In this document: positions 54,264-63,641 of the stretch, in pieces
Numbering within the stretch: the first letter of the stretch is position 1
Layout of the letters: each line of letters starts with the position of its first letter
DNA from: Spirobacillus cienkowskii
GTDB taxonomy: Bacteria; Bdellovibrionota_B; Oligoflexia; Silvanigrellales; Silvanigrellaceae
DNA: 64,000 bases
Assembly: GCF_037081835.1 (NCBI RefSeq)
Contig: NZ_CP146516.1
Span: 2,247,501 to 2,311,500 of the forward strand
Direction of reading: 5' to 3'
Translations under genes and position numbers: made by a program
The notes under the pieces: generated by a model
Told to the model about the DNA's origin: nothing
Seen by the model: the letters and a program-made list of their open reading frames with translations, nothing else
Databases searched by the model: none

Positions 54264-55319
54264 TTATGATTTATCAATTGATTCAACAATTTTATTAAAA
54301 GATTTTGTATATGCTTCTGTTCCAAATAATTTAGAAACTTCAAGTGACTTTTCATGAAAGCTATAAAGTTTTTTATTTAAGTCTAGTGATTCAATTTCTA
54401 GCATTAATTTTGCAAGCTTAGTTGAATTATTATTTGTCATTAAAAATCCATTTTTTCCTTCAATTAAAAGATCTTCATATGCACCTACTGTTTTAGTTAA
54501 AATAATAGGAAGTCCACAACACGTTGCCTCATGTACCACAGTTGCCCAATGATCATCTCGAGAAGGAAAAATAAAACATTTTGAATTATTCATTTCACTA
54601 GATAATTCATTTGGTTGTAGAAATTCAGAATATTCTATTTCATACGGAAGATTTCCAAACTTGCTATTCCAACCCACACCACCGATAATTTTTAATCCCC
54701 AACTCCCTTTACTAGACTTATATTCTTTAAATGCTTTTAATAGTATATCTATACCTTTTCTATGTATTAGTTGGCCTACAAAAATAAATTGATTTTTTCT
54801 TTTGTTAAAATTTACTTTACTAAAGAAAATAGTTTCATCGCAACCATATAGACCTTTAAAAATATTATTATTAGCAACACCTAAAAATCTCATTAAATTA
54901 AATGCTGAATTACCTGGTACAAAAACAAAATCAAAAACTTTTTTAAAAAATATTCTATAATAAAAAAAACCTATTATTTGCCTAATATTAAATTTAAATC
55001 TATTATCAACAGAAACACATACTTTAGTACCATTTTTTTTCATTAACTTATCAAATTTTACCCATCCCTTCCAACACCAACCAGTATGTATAATTAAATC
55101 TATATCAGTGAACTCATCTTTTTTACGCCAAATATCATTCGGATGTTCTAACCAAATAATTTTTTTTCCTATTCTTTCTTCAAAGCTCTCAAATGGCACA
55201 TTAGGCTTAGTTGCGATAAATACTAAATTATCTCCATATATGCTGACTACTTTTTTTGTAATTAACGCGCATGAAGGCAAACCTTCCCAAAACAACAAAA
55301 TTTTTTTTTCCTTAACCAT
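54264..55319 (-). CDS. GT4-like glycosyltransferase
   Basis: 351 residues, GT-B fold. The donor-binding half is clear: FIFVGQLIHRKGIDILLKAF, LKIIGGVGWN, FLQPNELSSEMNNSKCFIFPSRDDHWATVVHEATCCGLPII (in part), where the HEA segment carries the usual catalytic-side Glu. The N-terminal half (KKILLFWEGLPS, LIIHTGWCW) is more divergent. Its start overlaps ugd by eight bases, so it is cotranscribed with ugd and uxs and may use the UDP-xylose or UDP-glucuronate they make. Confidence 0.83.
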   Translation of the reverse strand: MVKEKKILLFWEGLPSCALITKKVVSIYGDNLVFIATKPNVPFESFEERIGKKIIWLEHPNDIWRKKDEFTDIDLIIHTGWCWKGWVKFDKLMKKNGTKVCVSVDNRFKFNIRQIIGFFYYRIFFKKVFDFVFVPGNSAFNLMRFLGVANNNIFKGLYGCDETIFFSKVNFNKRKNQFIFVGQLIHRKGIDILLKAFKEYKSSKGSWGLKIIGGVGWNSKFGNLPYEIEYSEFLQPNELSSEMNNSKCFIFPSRDDHWATVVHEATCCGLPIILTKTVGAYEDLLIEGKNGFLMTNNNSTKLAKLMLEIESLDLNKKLYSFHEKSLEVSKLFGTEAYTKSFNKIVESIDKS

Positions 55320-56643
55320 AGTGATTGCCTATATTATAATATTTCCAACCAAGATCTTTTAAATTAAAATGAGCAAATATATTTCTTCCATCAAATATTG
55401 TTTTTTCCTTTAATAATTTTTCAATCTTATCAAAATCTGGATTTTTATATATTTCCCAATCCGTAGCAATTATTAAAGCATCAGCATTTTCAAGAGTTTG
55501 GTACATATCTTCGCATGCTGAAACTTGTTGAACGTTTGAAAGACAATGATCTACAAATTTTAAAGCTTTAGGGTCATTCACATTAACATATGCACCTGCA
55601 TTAGTTAACATATTTATTAAATATGCTGCTGGAGATTCTCTAACATCATCAGTATTTGCTTTAAATGCCAATCCCCATAAACACAAAACTTTATTCTTAA
55701 TATCATTATTAAAGTGAGTTAATATTTTATTAAAAAATAGTTTTCTTTGATTTTGATTTACCTTTTCAACTGCGGTTAAAATCTTAGATGTTAACTTATT
55801 TTCTTTCATGGAACTTATTAATGCTTTAATATCTTTTGGAAAACAGCTACCTCCATAACCAAGACCACATTGTAAAAACTCTGTACCAATTCTTTTATCT
55901 AAACCCATACCATTTTTAACATGATCTATATTTGCACCTAAAACTTCACAAAAAGAAGCTAGCTCATTCATAAAGCTGATTCTTAATGCAAGCATTGAAT
56001 TTGATGCATATTTAGTTAATTCCGCAGACTTTAAATCCATAAATAGAATTGGATGATCATTTAATATTAATTTTTCATACAATTGTAAAATTAATTCCTT
56101 TGATTTATTATTTTCTAAACCAATCACAATTCTATCTGGATACATAAAATCATTGATTGCAAATCCTTCTCTTAAAAACTCTGGATTAAAAACAATATCA
56201 ATTGTTACATTATTAATATTTCTTTTCTCTAATTCTTTTTCAATTTTATTTTTAATAAGTAAATTAGTTCCTACAGGTACCGTTGATTTGATAATTACAA
56301 CTTTATCATTTTCTATGTTTTGTCCAATAAGCTCTGCTACTGCTACAACATGTTTTAAATCAGAAGAACCATCTTCATTTGAAGGAGTTCCAACAGCAAT
56401 GAGTATTACAGGATTATTTTTAATTGAAGCAATTAAATCATTAGAAAAATCTAATCTTTCCAACATCATATTATTTTTTATTAAATCACTCAAACCTGGT
56501 TCATATATTGGAATTTCATATTTTTTTAATAATTTAATTTTAACTACATCTTTGTCAATACAAATAACTTTATGCCCTAGTTCAGCAAAACACGCGGCGC
56601 TTACCAAGCCTACATAACCAGCACCAATTACACATAAATCCAT
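55312..56643 (-). CDS. ugd: UDP-glucose 6-dehydrogenase
   Basis: 443 residues, normal length. The N-terminal NAD domain is LCVIGAGYVGLVSAACFAELGH (in part), then STVPVGT and NPEFLREGFAINDF. The catalytic region reads GLGYGGSCFPKDIKAL with the active Cys, and the C-terminal domain has LWGLAFKANTDDVRESPA. It oxidises UDP-glucose to UDP-glucuronate in the cytoplasm. Its ATG overlaps the stop of uxs by one base (TAATG), so the two enzymes of the UDP-xylose route are coupled. Confidence 0.96.
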   Translation of the reverse strand: MDLCVIGAGYVGLVSAACFAELGHKVICIDKDVVKIKLLKKYEIPIYEPGLSDLIKNNMMLERLDFSNDLIASIKNNPVILIAVGTPSNEDGSSDLKHVVAVAELIGQNIENDKVVIIKSTVPVGTNLLIKNKIEKELEKRNINNVTIDIVFNPEFLREGFAINDFMYPDRIVIGLENNKSKELILQLYEKLILNDHPILFMDLKSAELTKYASNSMLALRISFMNELASFCEVLGANIDHVKNGMGLDKRIGTEFLQCGLGYGGSCFPKDIKALISSMKENKLTSKILTAVEKVNQNQRKLFFNKILTHFNNDIKNKVLCLWGLAFKANTDDVRESPAAYLINMLTNAGAYVNVNDPKALKFVDHCLSNVQQVSACEDMYQTLENADALIIATDWEIYKNPDFDKIEKLLKEKTIFDGRNIFAHFNLKDLGWKYYNIGNHYG

Positions 56644-57593
56644 TAGTTAAACCTTTCCTTAAAATCTAATATCATGCTTGAAATCCCATCTTCAAGAGTA
56701 ACCTCAGGAGACCAATTTAAAAGCATTTTTGCTTTTGAAATATCGGGCATGCGTTGCTTTGGGTCGTCTGCTGGTAAAGGGTTAAAAACAATTTTAAGAT
56801 TAGAACCAATTAACTTAATTACTAATTTAGCAATATCTATAACTTTTAATTCAAGCTGACCTCCCAAATTTATAGGAAAGTTTATATTTGAATTCATAAG
56901 CTTAATTAAACCATTAATAAGATCTGTACAATAACAAAGAGAACGAGTTTGTTCTCCATCACCATAAACAGTAAGATCTTGTTTTTTTAAGCCTTGAATA
57001 ATAAAATTAGTCAATAATCTACCATCTTGGGAAAACATTCTTGGTCCATAAGTGTTAAATATTCTAGCAATTTTAACATCAACCTTCATTTGTAAATAAA
57101 TAAAACCCAATGTTTCCATTGCTCTTTTGCCTTCGTCATAGCACGCTCTTATTCCGTAAGTATTAACATTTCCTTTATAGTCTTCTGATTGAGGATGAAC
57201 TAGGGGGTCTCCATAAACTTCACTCGTTGAAGCAAGCAAAATTTTTGCATTATATAATTTAGCAAGTTCAAGCATATTTTTTGAACCGAGATAACAGATA
57301 TCTAAAGTATTAAGTGGATTTTTTTGATAAATTGGCGGAGATGCTGGGCATGCTAAGTGAAAAATTTGATCAACATTAGTTTCACCCAAGAAACTAAGAA
57401 TTTCATTAAAATTTAACACATCAATTTCTTTAAATATAAATTTTTTTGGAAACTTTCTTTGTAATAGTAATATATTTTCTTTTTGACCACTCAAAAAATT
57501 ATCTATACTATAAACTGTGTTATTGTTCATTAATAATTCATGTGCAACATGATATCCTATAAAGCCTGCGCCGCCTGTAATTAAAATGTTCAT
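56643..57593 (-). CDS. uxs: UDP-glucuronate decarboxylase (UDP-xylose synthase)
   Basis: 316 residues, extended SDR. GGAGFIGYHVAHELL binds NAD. The UXS-specific stretch is present: FHLACPASPPIYQKNPLNTLD (in part), ASTSEVYGDPLVHPQ and ACYDEGKRAMETL, with the Tyr/Lys pair in YDEGK. The ArgB-type region RIFNTYGPRM follows. It converts UDP-glucuronate to UDP-xylose. The gene immediately upstream of ugd supports the pathway. Confidence 0.93.
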   Translation of the reverse strand: MNILITGGAGFIGYHVAHELLMNNNTVYSIDNFLSGQKENILLLQRKFPKKFIFKEIDVLNFNEILSFLGETNVDQIFHLACPASPPIYQKNPLNTLDICYLGSKNMLELAKLYNAKILLASTSEVYGDPLVHPQSEDYKGNVNTYGIRACYDEGKRAMETLGFIYLQMKVDVKIARIFNTYGPRMFSQDGRLLTNFIIQGLKKQDLTVYGDGEQTRSLCYCTDLINGLIKLMNSNINFPINLGGQLELKVIDIAKLVIKLIGSNLKIVFNPLPADDPKQRMPDISKAKMLLNWSPEVTLEDGISSMILDFKERFN

Positions 57594-57862
57594 TGTAAAA
57601 TTTCCATATTTAAAAAATTAATTCAAAAATAATATCTTAGAAAGTTATTGCAAAATCTATAATAATAGATCCGATTTGTTAAATAATTTTTGCAAAAACG
57701 ATCTTAAGAAAGGAGCTAGCAGTAAAATGACTGATCCAACTCATCACTGTATACTTTACTATCTGCAACTTCTTTTCTCAAATATATTTACATCTTTTTC
57801 AAAAATAAGCCCTAACTAAAAATTCTTGTTCATAAACCATAAATATTACATAAACAACTGAT
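57594..57862. other. intergenic region with a short gene-start relic
   Basis: 269 bases between uxs and the GT2-GT9 fusion. On the plus strand AAGGAG, then ATG at 57727, opens MTDPTHHCILYY before decaying into stops. It matches the relic at 33664-33693. Nothing else is recognisable. Confidence 0.35.
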
Positions 57863-59755
57863 TTATTCACTGTCATTTTTATGGAATATATTTTTGTATT
57901 TATCACTACAAAAAACAAGTAATTTTTGCTCTACAGCGCCTAAATTCCAATTTAATAGAGAAGAATTAATCATTAAAACATCTTTTTTTGAGAAAGGTCT
58001 TGTAATTTCTGGACTATCATGAAAATTAAAAACAATAATAGGTTTATTTAAAGCTCCTGCAAGATGTGCAACAGCGCTATCCATTGAAATACAGAATAAT
58101 GATTTTTTAATTAAAGCTGCTAAATGCAATAATGATTTTTGAAAAAAAATCACGGCATTAATATCCTCTTTAGACAACTTAGCTTTAATTTCGGTAATAT
58201 AATTATAATCACTCGGACCATAGGCAAAAATAACTTTTAAATTTTTATTTTTAACTAATAAAAATACTCTATATAGGTAATCAATAGATAACATTCTTTT
58301 AATATTACTAGCACAAGGATGAATCACAACAAACTTATTTTCTTGTAAGTCATTGCTTTTTAAATAAGTCAGAATATCATTTTCATGCTGATTTGAAACA
58401 GGAATTAATGGGATAAATCTTTCATCATTTGCAGTAACTGCTAAAGCAATTTTACGCCGAATCTCAAAAAGATTTTCTTTTACATTATCAATTTTTACTT
58501 GTTTATTAATAAAAACATTTCCACCTGTAAATAAAGGAGAAAATCTAAATTTTGCGTTTATAAGCCATAATACAAAACAATTTCGCCAATCTCCTCGAGT
58601 TTCAATAGCTATATCATATTTTTGCTTACGAATTAGCATTATTTTTTTAAAAAAATTAAAAATATTTTTTAAAGAATAATCATAGGTAGACCATGGAGTT
58701 TTAACTATATATTTTTTATCAACAAGAGAATCACTATAAATATATTTTGACCATTCGTTAGCCAAAGAATCAATTTTTGCATTTGGAAAATTATATTTTA
58801 AGTTATTCATTAATGCTGTAGTCATTATATTATCACCAATTAAATAACAATCGTTAACAAGAATTTTTTGTATACTATTTTTTTCTATGTTATAGTTTTT
58901 CTTTCGAATAAATGGAAATAAAACAAAATCTATAATTTTACCTATAATTTTAAGACTTTGTTTAAAATATATATACTTATACGGAAGAAAATTTTTTGGT
59001 AAGAAAAATTGTTTGATTTTTAGAAATGGCTTAAAGAAAATTATTAAAAAGAATAAAAAAACTTTGTTTTTCTTTAATGCTAAAGCTGATTCTATATTTC
59101 CTTTTAAGTACGACCTTATAGAATTATTACTCACCCCCCCTTCTTTCATTACAACTGTTACTTTAGGAATATATTTGATCATTTTTTTATTAGTATTTTT
59201 TAAAAAACGAATCATCAATTCATAATCAGCAGCTATTTTAAATTTTATATCAAAAAACCCAAAATTATTGTAAAGTTCTTTTCTAGCATAAAACGTAGGA
59301 TGCGGAGGCGACCAACCCAAATGGAGTTTAACTTGTTTAAATTCGGAAATTTTCCAGTATCTTTTTGGAATAAAAGCGTTATCTCTTTGAACAAACATCA
59401 CATCGCTATATACTATTTCACAATTAAATTCTAGAAATTTTTGAGAAATTTCTTTAATAACATTATTATCAGCAAACACATCATCAGAATTAATAAAGCC
59501 AATAATATCACCTGTCGCTAATTTTAGACCTTTATTCATAGCAAAATAAATGCCATTATCTTTTTCAGAAACTAGTTTTGAGATTTTATTTTCATAATTT
59601 TTAATAATATTAATTGTCTTATCAGTAGATCCTCCATCAATTATAATATATTCAATATTTTGATAATCTTGATTTACTACAGATAACAAAGTATCTTCAA
59701 TAGTTTTTTCTGAGTTATAACAAACAGTAATTAAAGTAATTTTTATATTAGTCAT
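57863..59755 (-). CDS. GT2-GT9 fusion glycosyltransferase
   Basis: 630 residues from ATG 59755 (MTNIKITLITVCYN); a TTG at 59773 is an alternative. Residues 1 to about 240 form a GT2 domain: TVCYNSEKTIEDTLLS, IIDGGSTDKTINII, GFINSDDVFADN (DxD) and WSPPHPTFYARK. A hydrophobic, basic linker (about 225-300) may touch the membrane. From about 305 a GT9 heptosyltransferase-like domain: NDCYLIGDNIMTTALMNNLK, VIHPCASNIKRML and ISMDSAVAHLAGALNKP. GT9 enzymes use ADP-heptose in LPS core synthesis. With a GDP-heptose operon nearby, the donor could be GDP-heptose. It lies next to fcl. Confidence 0.85.
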   Translation of the reverse strand: MTNIKITLITVCYNSEKTIEDTLLSVVNQDYQNIEYIIIDGGSTDKTINIIKNYENKISKLVSEKDNGIYFAMNKGLKLATGDIIGFINSDDVFADNNVIKEISQKFLEFNCEIVYSDVMFVQRDNAFIPKRYWKISEFKQVKLHLGWSPPHPTFYARKELYNNFGFFDIKFKIAADYELMIRFLKNTNKKMIKYIPKVTVVMKEGGVSNNSIRSYLKGNIESALALKKNKVFLFFLIIFFKPFLKIKQFFLPKNFLPYKYIYFKQSLKIIGKIIDFVLFPFIRKKNYNIEKNSIQKILVNDCYLIGDNIMTTALMNNLKYNFPNAKIDSLANEWSKYIYSDSLVDKKYIVKTPWSTYDYSLKNIFNFFKKIMLIRKQKYDIAIETRGDWRNCFVLWLINAKFRFSPLFTGGNVFINKQVKIDNVKENLFEIRRKIALAVTANDERFIPLIPVSNQHENDILTYLKSNDLQENKFVVIHPCASNIKRMLSIDYLYRVFLLVKNKNLKVIFAYGPSDYNYITEIKAKLSKEDINAVIFFQKSLLHLAALIKKSLFCISMDSAVAHLAGALNKPIIVFNFHDSPEITRPFSKKDVLMINSSLLNWNLGAVEQKLLVFCSDKYKNIFHKNDSE

Positions 59756-59773
59756 GATTTTTCCAAACTCCAA

Positions 59774-60739
59774 CTACTTCACACTCTCTCTAAAACTATA
59801 AATAGTTTTAGTTAACAATTCTTTAAAATTATTAGAATTATTCCAACCAAAATTTTTAATCACCGAATTATCCATAATTTTTCTTAGCGTTCCATTAGGT
59901 TTTGTTACGTCAAAAATTATATTTCCTTCAAATCCAACAATTTCTGCTATTAAGTAAGCTAAAATTTTAATACTAATTTCTATTCCCGAACCCGCATTGA
60001 TATGACTTATATTATTTTTTCCTAAATCTGATTCTTCAAAATCATCGTAAGAAACTTTAGAAGACAAAAATAAAATTGCATCCGCCAATTCTTCAGAATG
60101 CATAAATTCTCTTAAAGGAGAGCCATCTCCCCAAACAATAACTTCTGAAGAATTATTGCTTTTTGCTTCGCAAAATTTCTTAATTAATGAAGCAATAACA
60201 TGCGAGTTTTCTGGATGATAATTATCTTTGGGGCCAAATAAATTTGTTGGCATAACAGAAAAATAATCCCTTTTAAATTGCTTTCTTAAACTATTAATTA
60301 ACTCTATCCCAGCAATTTTGGCGATTGCATATGCCTTATTGGTGTACTCTAATGTTCCAGTTAATATATACTCTTCTTTAATGGGCTGTTTACATTCTTT
60401 TGGATAAATACAACTACTACCTAAAAATACCAAGCGGTGTACATCATATTTATGAGCAGCCCAAATAACATTATTTTGAATTTGTAAATTATTATATATA
60501 AATTCAGCAGGATAATTACTGTTAGCCCATATTCCACCGACTTTCGCTGCGGCAAGAATGACAACATCTATTTTTTCAGTTGCAAAAAAATTATCTACAT
60601 CACGTGCATTCATCAAATCAAGCTCGTTTCTTGAACGCGTAATAATATTTTCATAACCATTTTGCTTAAAACAATTTAAAATAGCACTGCCAGCCATACC
60701 GTTATGCCCTGCTATAAAGATTTTATCTTGTTTTGTCAT
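59774..60739 (-). CDS. fcl: GDP-L-fucose synthase
   Basis: About 321 residues from ATG 60739 (MTKQDKIFIAGHNGM). AGGGAG lies 17 bases upstream, so a TTG at 60748 or 60766 may also be used. Family motifs: IFIAGHNGMAGSAI (NADP loop), LAAAKVGGIWAN, LGSSCIYPKEC and YAIAKIAG with the Tyr/Lys pair, then TNLFGPKDNYHPENSHVIASLI. It epimerises and reduces GDP-4-keto-6-deoxymannose, the Gmd product, to GDP-L-fucose. It is divergent from gmd with 157 bases between. Confidence 0.95.
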   Translation of the reverse strand: MTKQDKIFIAGHNGMAGSAILNCFKQNGYENIITRSRNELDLMNARDVDNFFATEKIDVVILAAAKVGGIWANSNYPAEFIYNNLQIQNNVIWAAHKYDVHRLVFLGSSCIYPKECKQPIKEEYILTGTLEYTNKAYAIAKIAGIELINSLRKQFKRDYFSVMPTNLFGPKDNYHPENSHVIASLIKKFCEAKSNNSSEVIVWGDGSPLREFMHSEELADAILFLSSKVSYDDFEESDLGKNNISHINAGSGIEISIKILAYLIAEIVGFEGNIIFDVTKPNGTLRKIMDNSVIKNFGWNNSNNFKELLTKTIYSFRESVK

Positions 60740-60828
60740 TAAAGCCAAATTTTTGTCTCCCTTCAATTAAAAATAACATAAAATATTATGTAACTTTAAT
60801 TTATATCATCACATTAAACCCTAAAAAT

Positions 60829-60834
60829 TATAAT
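60829..60834 (+). promoter_or_regulatory. possible gmd -10 element
   Basis: TATAAT lies 63 bases before gmd in the fcl/gmd divergent spacer. No good -35 is seen at the normal distance; AT content makes chance matches likely. Confidence 0.3.
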
Positions 60835-60896
60835 TGCTTTTTCTTAAAACTTAAGGTTAAAAGAAAGATTATAGTTGCTTTCTCTAGGAGATAATC

Positions 60897-62051
60897 ATGA
60901 CTCATCCCAAAGTTGCGCTCATAACTGGCATCACAGGTCAAGATGGTGCCTACCTTGCAGAACTATTACTAAAAAAAGGTTACATAGTACATGGCATAAA
61001 GCGTAGAGCAAGTCATTTTAATACTCAAAGAGTCGACCATATTTTTGTTGATAGACATAACCCTAATGCTAAGTTCTTTTTACATTACGGCGATCTGACT
61101 GATAGCACAAACCTCATTCGCATTATTCAAGATGTCCAACCGGATGAAATTTATAACTTGGCTGCACAAAGCCATGTTCATGTTAGTTTTGAAACCCCTG
61201 AATATACTGCAAACGCCGATGGTATTGGTACTTTGCGTTTGTTAGAAGCCATTCGTATTTTAAATCTCACTCACAAAACAAAGTTTTACCAAGCCTCTAC
61301 AAGCGAGCTGTTTGGTAAAGTTCAAGAAATTCCACAATCCGAAAAAACACCTTTTTACCCAAGAAGCCCTTATGGCGCAGCAAAACTTTATGCTTACTGG
61401 ATAACAGTGAATTACAGGGAAGCTTATAATATTTTTGCATGCAATGGTATTTTATTTAATCATGAAAGCCCCCTGCGAGGCGAAACATTTGTCACAAGAA
61501 AAATCACGATGGCAGCTGCGCGCATTGCATTAGGTGTTCAAGATTGCTTATTTATTGGAAATTTAGATGCACAAAGAGACTGGGGACATGCCCGTGATTA
61601 CGTTGAAGGAATGTGGAGAATATTAAATCATTCGCAACCAGATGATTTTGTTCTTGCAACAAACAAAACAACTTCTGTACGCGAGTTTTTAACAATGGCA
61701 TTTAAACATGCTGGAGTTAACCTAGAATTTTTAGGTAACGGAGCGAATGAAATTGCCAAATGCATCAAAACAGGGCGCACTGTTGTAAAAATAGACCCCA
61801 ACTATTTTAGGCCAACTGAAGTCGATCTCTTAATTGGAGATTACTCAAAAGCTCAAACTGAGCTAGGATGGCAGCCTCATGTCACCGTGGAAGAACTCTG
61901 TCAAGAAATGGTTTTAGCAGACTTAAAAAGAATTCAAGATAACAAACAGCAACTCGATTTAAATAATTCTGTAGAATTTTTATCGCATAGTGATGGTGGA
62001 TTTTTAGCCTGGCATAAAAAATTTGTAGAAAACAACACATTTACAAATTAA
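60897..62051 (+). CDS. gmd: GDP-mannose 4,6-dehydratase
   Basis: 384 residues; AGGAG lies eight bases before the ATG. Motifs: [17 protein letters not shown] (NADP loop), [38 protein letters not shown] and the catalytic [10 protein letters not shown] (Tyr/Lys), then [18 protein letters not shown]. It makes GDP-4-keto-6-deoxy-D-mannose, which Fcl converts to GDP-fucose. A homologue (DmhA) acts on GDP-heptose in Yersinia, so GDP-heptose is a conceivable second substrate here. A dead duplicate of its start lies at 52579. Confidence 0.96.
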   Translation: MTHPKVALITGITGQDGAYLAELLLKKGYIVHGIKRRASHFNTQRVDHIFVDRHNPNAKFFLHYGDLTDSTNLIRIIQDVQPDEIYNLAAQSHVHVSFETPEYTANADGIGTLRLLEAIRILNLTHKTKFYQASTSELFGKVQEIPQSEKTPFYPRSPYGAAKLYAYWITVNYREAYNIFACNGILFNHESPLRGETFVTRKITMAAARIALGVQDCLFIGNLDAQRDWGHARDYVEGMWRILNHSQPDDFVLATNKTTSVREFLTMAFKHAGVNLEFLGNGANEIAKCIKTGRTVVKIDPNYFRPTEVDLLIGDYSKAQTELGWQPHVTVEELCQEMVLADLKRIQDNKQQLDLNNSVEFLSHSDGGFLAWHKKFVENNTFTN

Positions 62052-62058
62052 AAAATAA

Positions 62059-63639
62059 TTATGACCCACTCGCAGGCATATATTTAGCAACCAACTTTTT
62101 CACTTCATCAAGACCTGCTTCTTTAGTAACATAAAAAACATTATCATATTTAAAGCCGTTTTCACCGCCTTGATTTACTAAATTACTGCTAAAAAAGATG
62201 AATGGTGTTAATATTTTCTCTTCACGCAACGCAACCAAAAAGTGTGGTCCAGTCATACGCGGCATCCGCACATCACAAATAATAGCAACAATACGTTCTG
62301 CAAAAGGTTTTTTTGCTTCATCCTGAAAATACTCAAGAGCTTCTAAACCATCTCCCGCTTCGATTGACTCCCATCCAGATTGTTTCATAGCCCGTTTTAC
62401 CAAACGGCGAATATCAGGTTCGTCATCAACAATCAGCACTAAAGGGCGATCTGTTGCCGATAATTTTGTTGTAGAGGTTGCTGCACCATCTGTAGTTGCA
62501 CCCTCTTTTTCTGCATCATCTTTTTGCTCTTCGGCTTCTTGAAAACAATTTAACCCAAGGCTAAACAACACATGAGACTCTTGTAAAATTGCTTCAAACT
62601 TAGCACTTCCAGGCATTTTATTTGCAAACTTTTCGAGAGTTGTGATTGTGACTTTTTGTTTGCCGCCTGGGACACAGGCACACTGCGCAGAAATTGTGAC
62701 AAACTCATCATTACCATTAATATCAATGTAAATAACACTATTACCCTGAGGAATAATATTGCATAATTCTGCAAAAGCAGCGTTTAACCACATTATAAAA
62801 TTTACAGGATTTGCTAATACTGCAGGGTCATAGTTTTCATCTTTACGAATTTTATAAGTCACACCCTGAGTTGTAAATCGATGCACATTAAGCATTAGCG
62901 CATCATCAACCATGCTCATAATTTTAGTAATTTGAGTTTCTGAAAGTTTTGGATTTGAAAATTTTCTAAACCACACAGCAAGATCTTGAATATCTTGCAT
63001 GTATTGCAGTGCTTTTTTCATATCATCTTGAGCAGCGGGATCGGTAAGAATTGGGGTAATTTGAGTTTGCAAAATACCGCGACACATGGTGATAGGATTA
63101 ATAAGCTGGTGTGCAATGTCTGCACCAATTTCTGAAATTGTATTCATGCGAACTGAGTAATGCAGTTCAGCTTGAGCAGACATCAAATCTGCCATTTTTT
63201 CTCTCATTTGAGAATGAGTACTTTGCAACTCATCATACATTTTTGTTAAACTGAGATCGGCAATCTCCATACAAATTAAAATTTCTTCTTGGTTTTCAGC
63301 ATTGCTAATGACTATTTTATGCAACTTAACTTCTGCAGGAAAAGAACCTACAGGCCCTCTTCTCACTTGCCTTTGAAAATCGTAAGCTTGCCCAAGACTT
63401 AATGCGATATTAAAAAGATCATAAATTAATTTATGATCTTTTTTATCAAATAAATCACTAATATTAACTTTTGCGGCAGATTTTCCAGCACCACCAAACC
63501 AAGTTTGCTTTTTAAAAGTTGCGTTACACCAACGCATAAAATGATCGTCTGGACTAAACAGAGCAATTCCTGTTGAAACATTTTTTAATATTTGTGCCGC
63601 AAGGGCTTTATCAAGATCCTTGCTAAACTCGGCAGACAT
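62059..63639 (-). CDS. PAS-HisKA-like-REC hybrid signalling protein
   Basis: 526 residues. The N-terminal PAS-like part (about 15-130: NVSTGIALFSPDDHFMRWCN) is followed by a coiled helix. A HisKA H-box follows, EIGADIAHQLINPITMCRGILQ, with AHQLxNP as usual. The ATPase part (about 260-370) is weak: I see no clear N or G boxes. An acidic/Thr-rich linker precedes a good receiver: LVLIVDDEPDIRRLVKRAM, AIICDVRMPRMTGPHFL (phospho-Asp), and the YVTKEAG Lys. It starts two bases after the anti-sigma-type gene, so the two form one operon. Confidence 0.85.
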   Translation of the reverse strand: MSAEFSKDLDKALAAQILKNVSTGIALFSPDDHFMRWCNATFKKQTWFGGAGKSAAKVNISDLFDKKDHKLIYDLFNIALSLGQAYDFQRQVRRGPVGSFPAEVKLHKIVISNAENQEEILICMEIADLSLTKMYDELQSTHSQMREKMADLMSAQAELHYSVRMNTISEIGADIAHQLINPITMCRGILQTQITPILTDPAAQDDMKKALQYMQDIQDLAVWFRKFSNPKLSETQITKIMSMVDDALMLNVHRFTTQGVTYKIRKDENYDPAVLANPVNFIMWLNAAFAELCNIIPQGNSVIYIDINGNDEFVTISAQCACVPGGKQKVTITTLEKFANKMPGSAKFEAILQESHVLFSLGLNCFQEAEEQKDDAEKEGATTDGAATSTTKLSATDRPLVLIVDDEPDIRRLVKRAMKQSGWESIEAGDGLEALEYFQDEAKKPFAERIVAIICDVRMPRMTGPHFLVALREEKILTPFIFFSSNLVNQGGENGFKYDNVFYVTKEAGLDEVKKLVAKYMPASGS

Positions 63640-63641
63640 AA

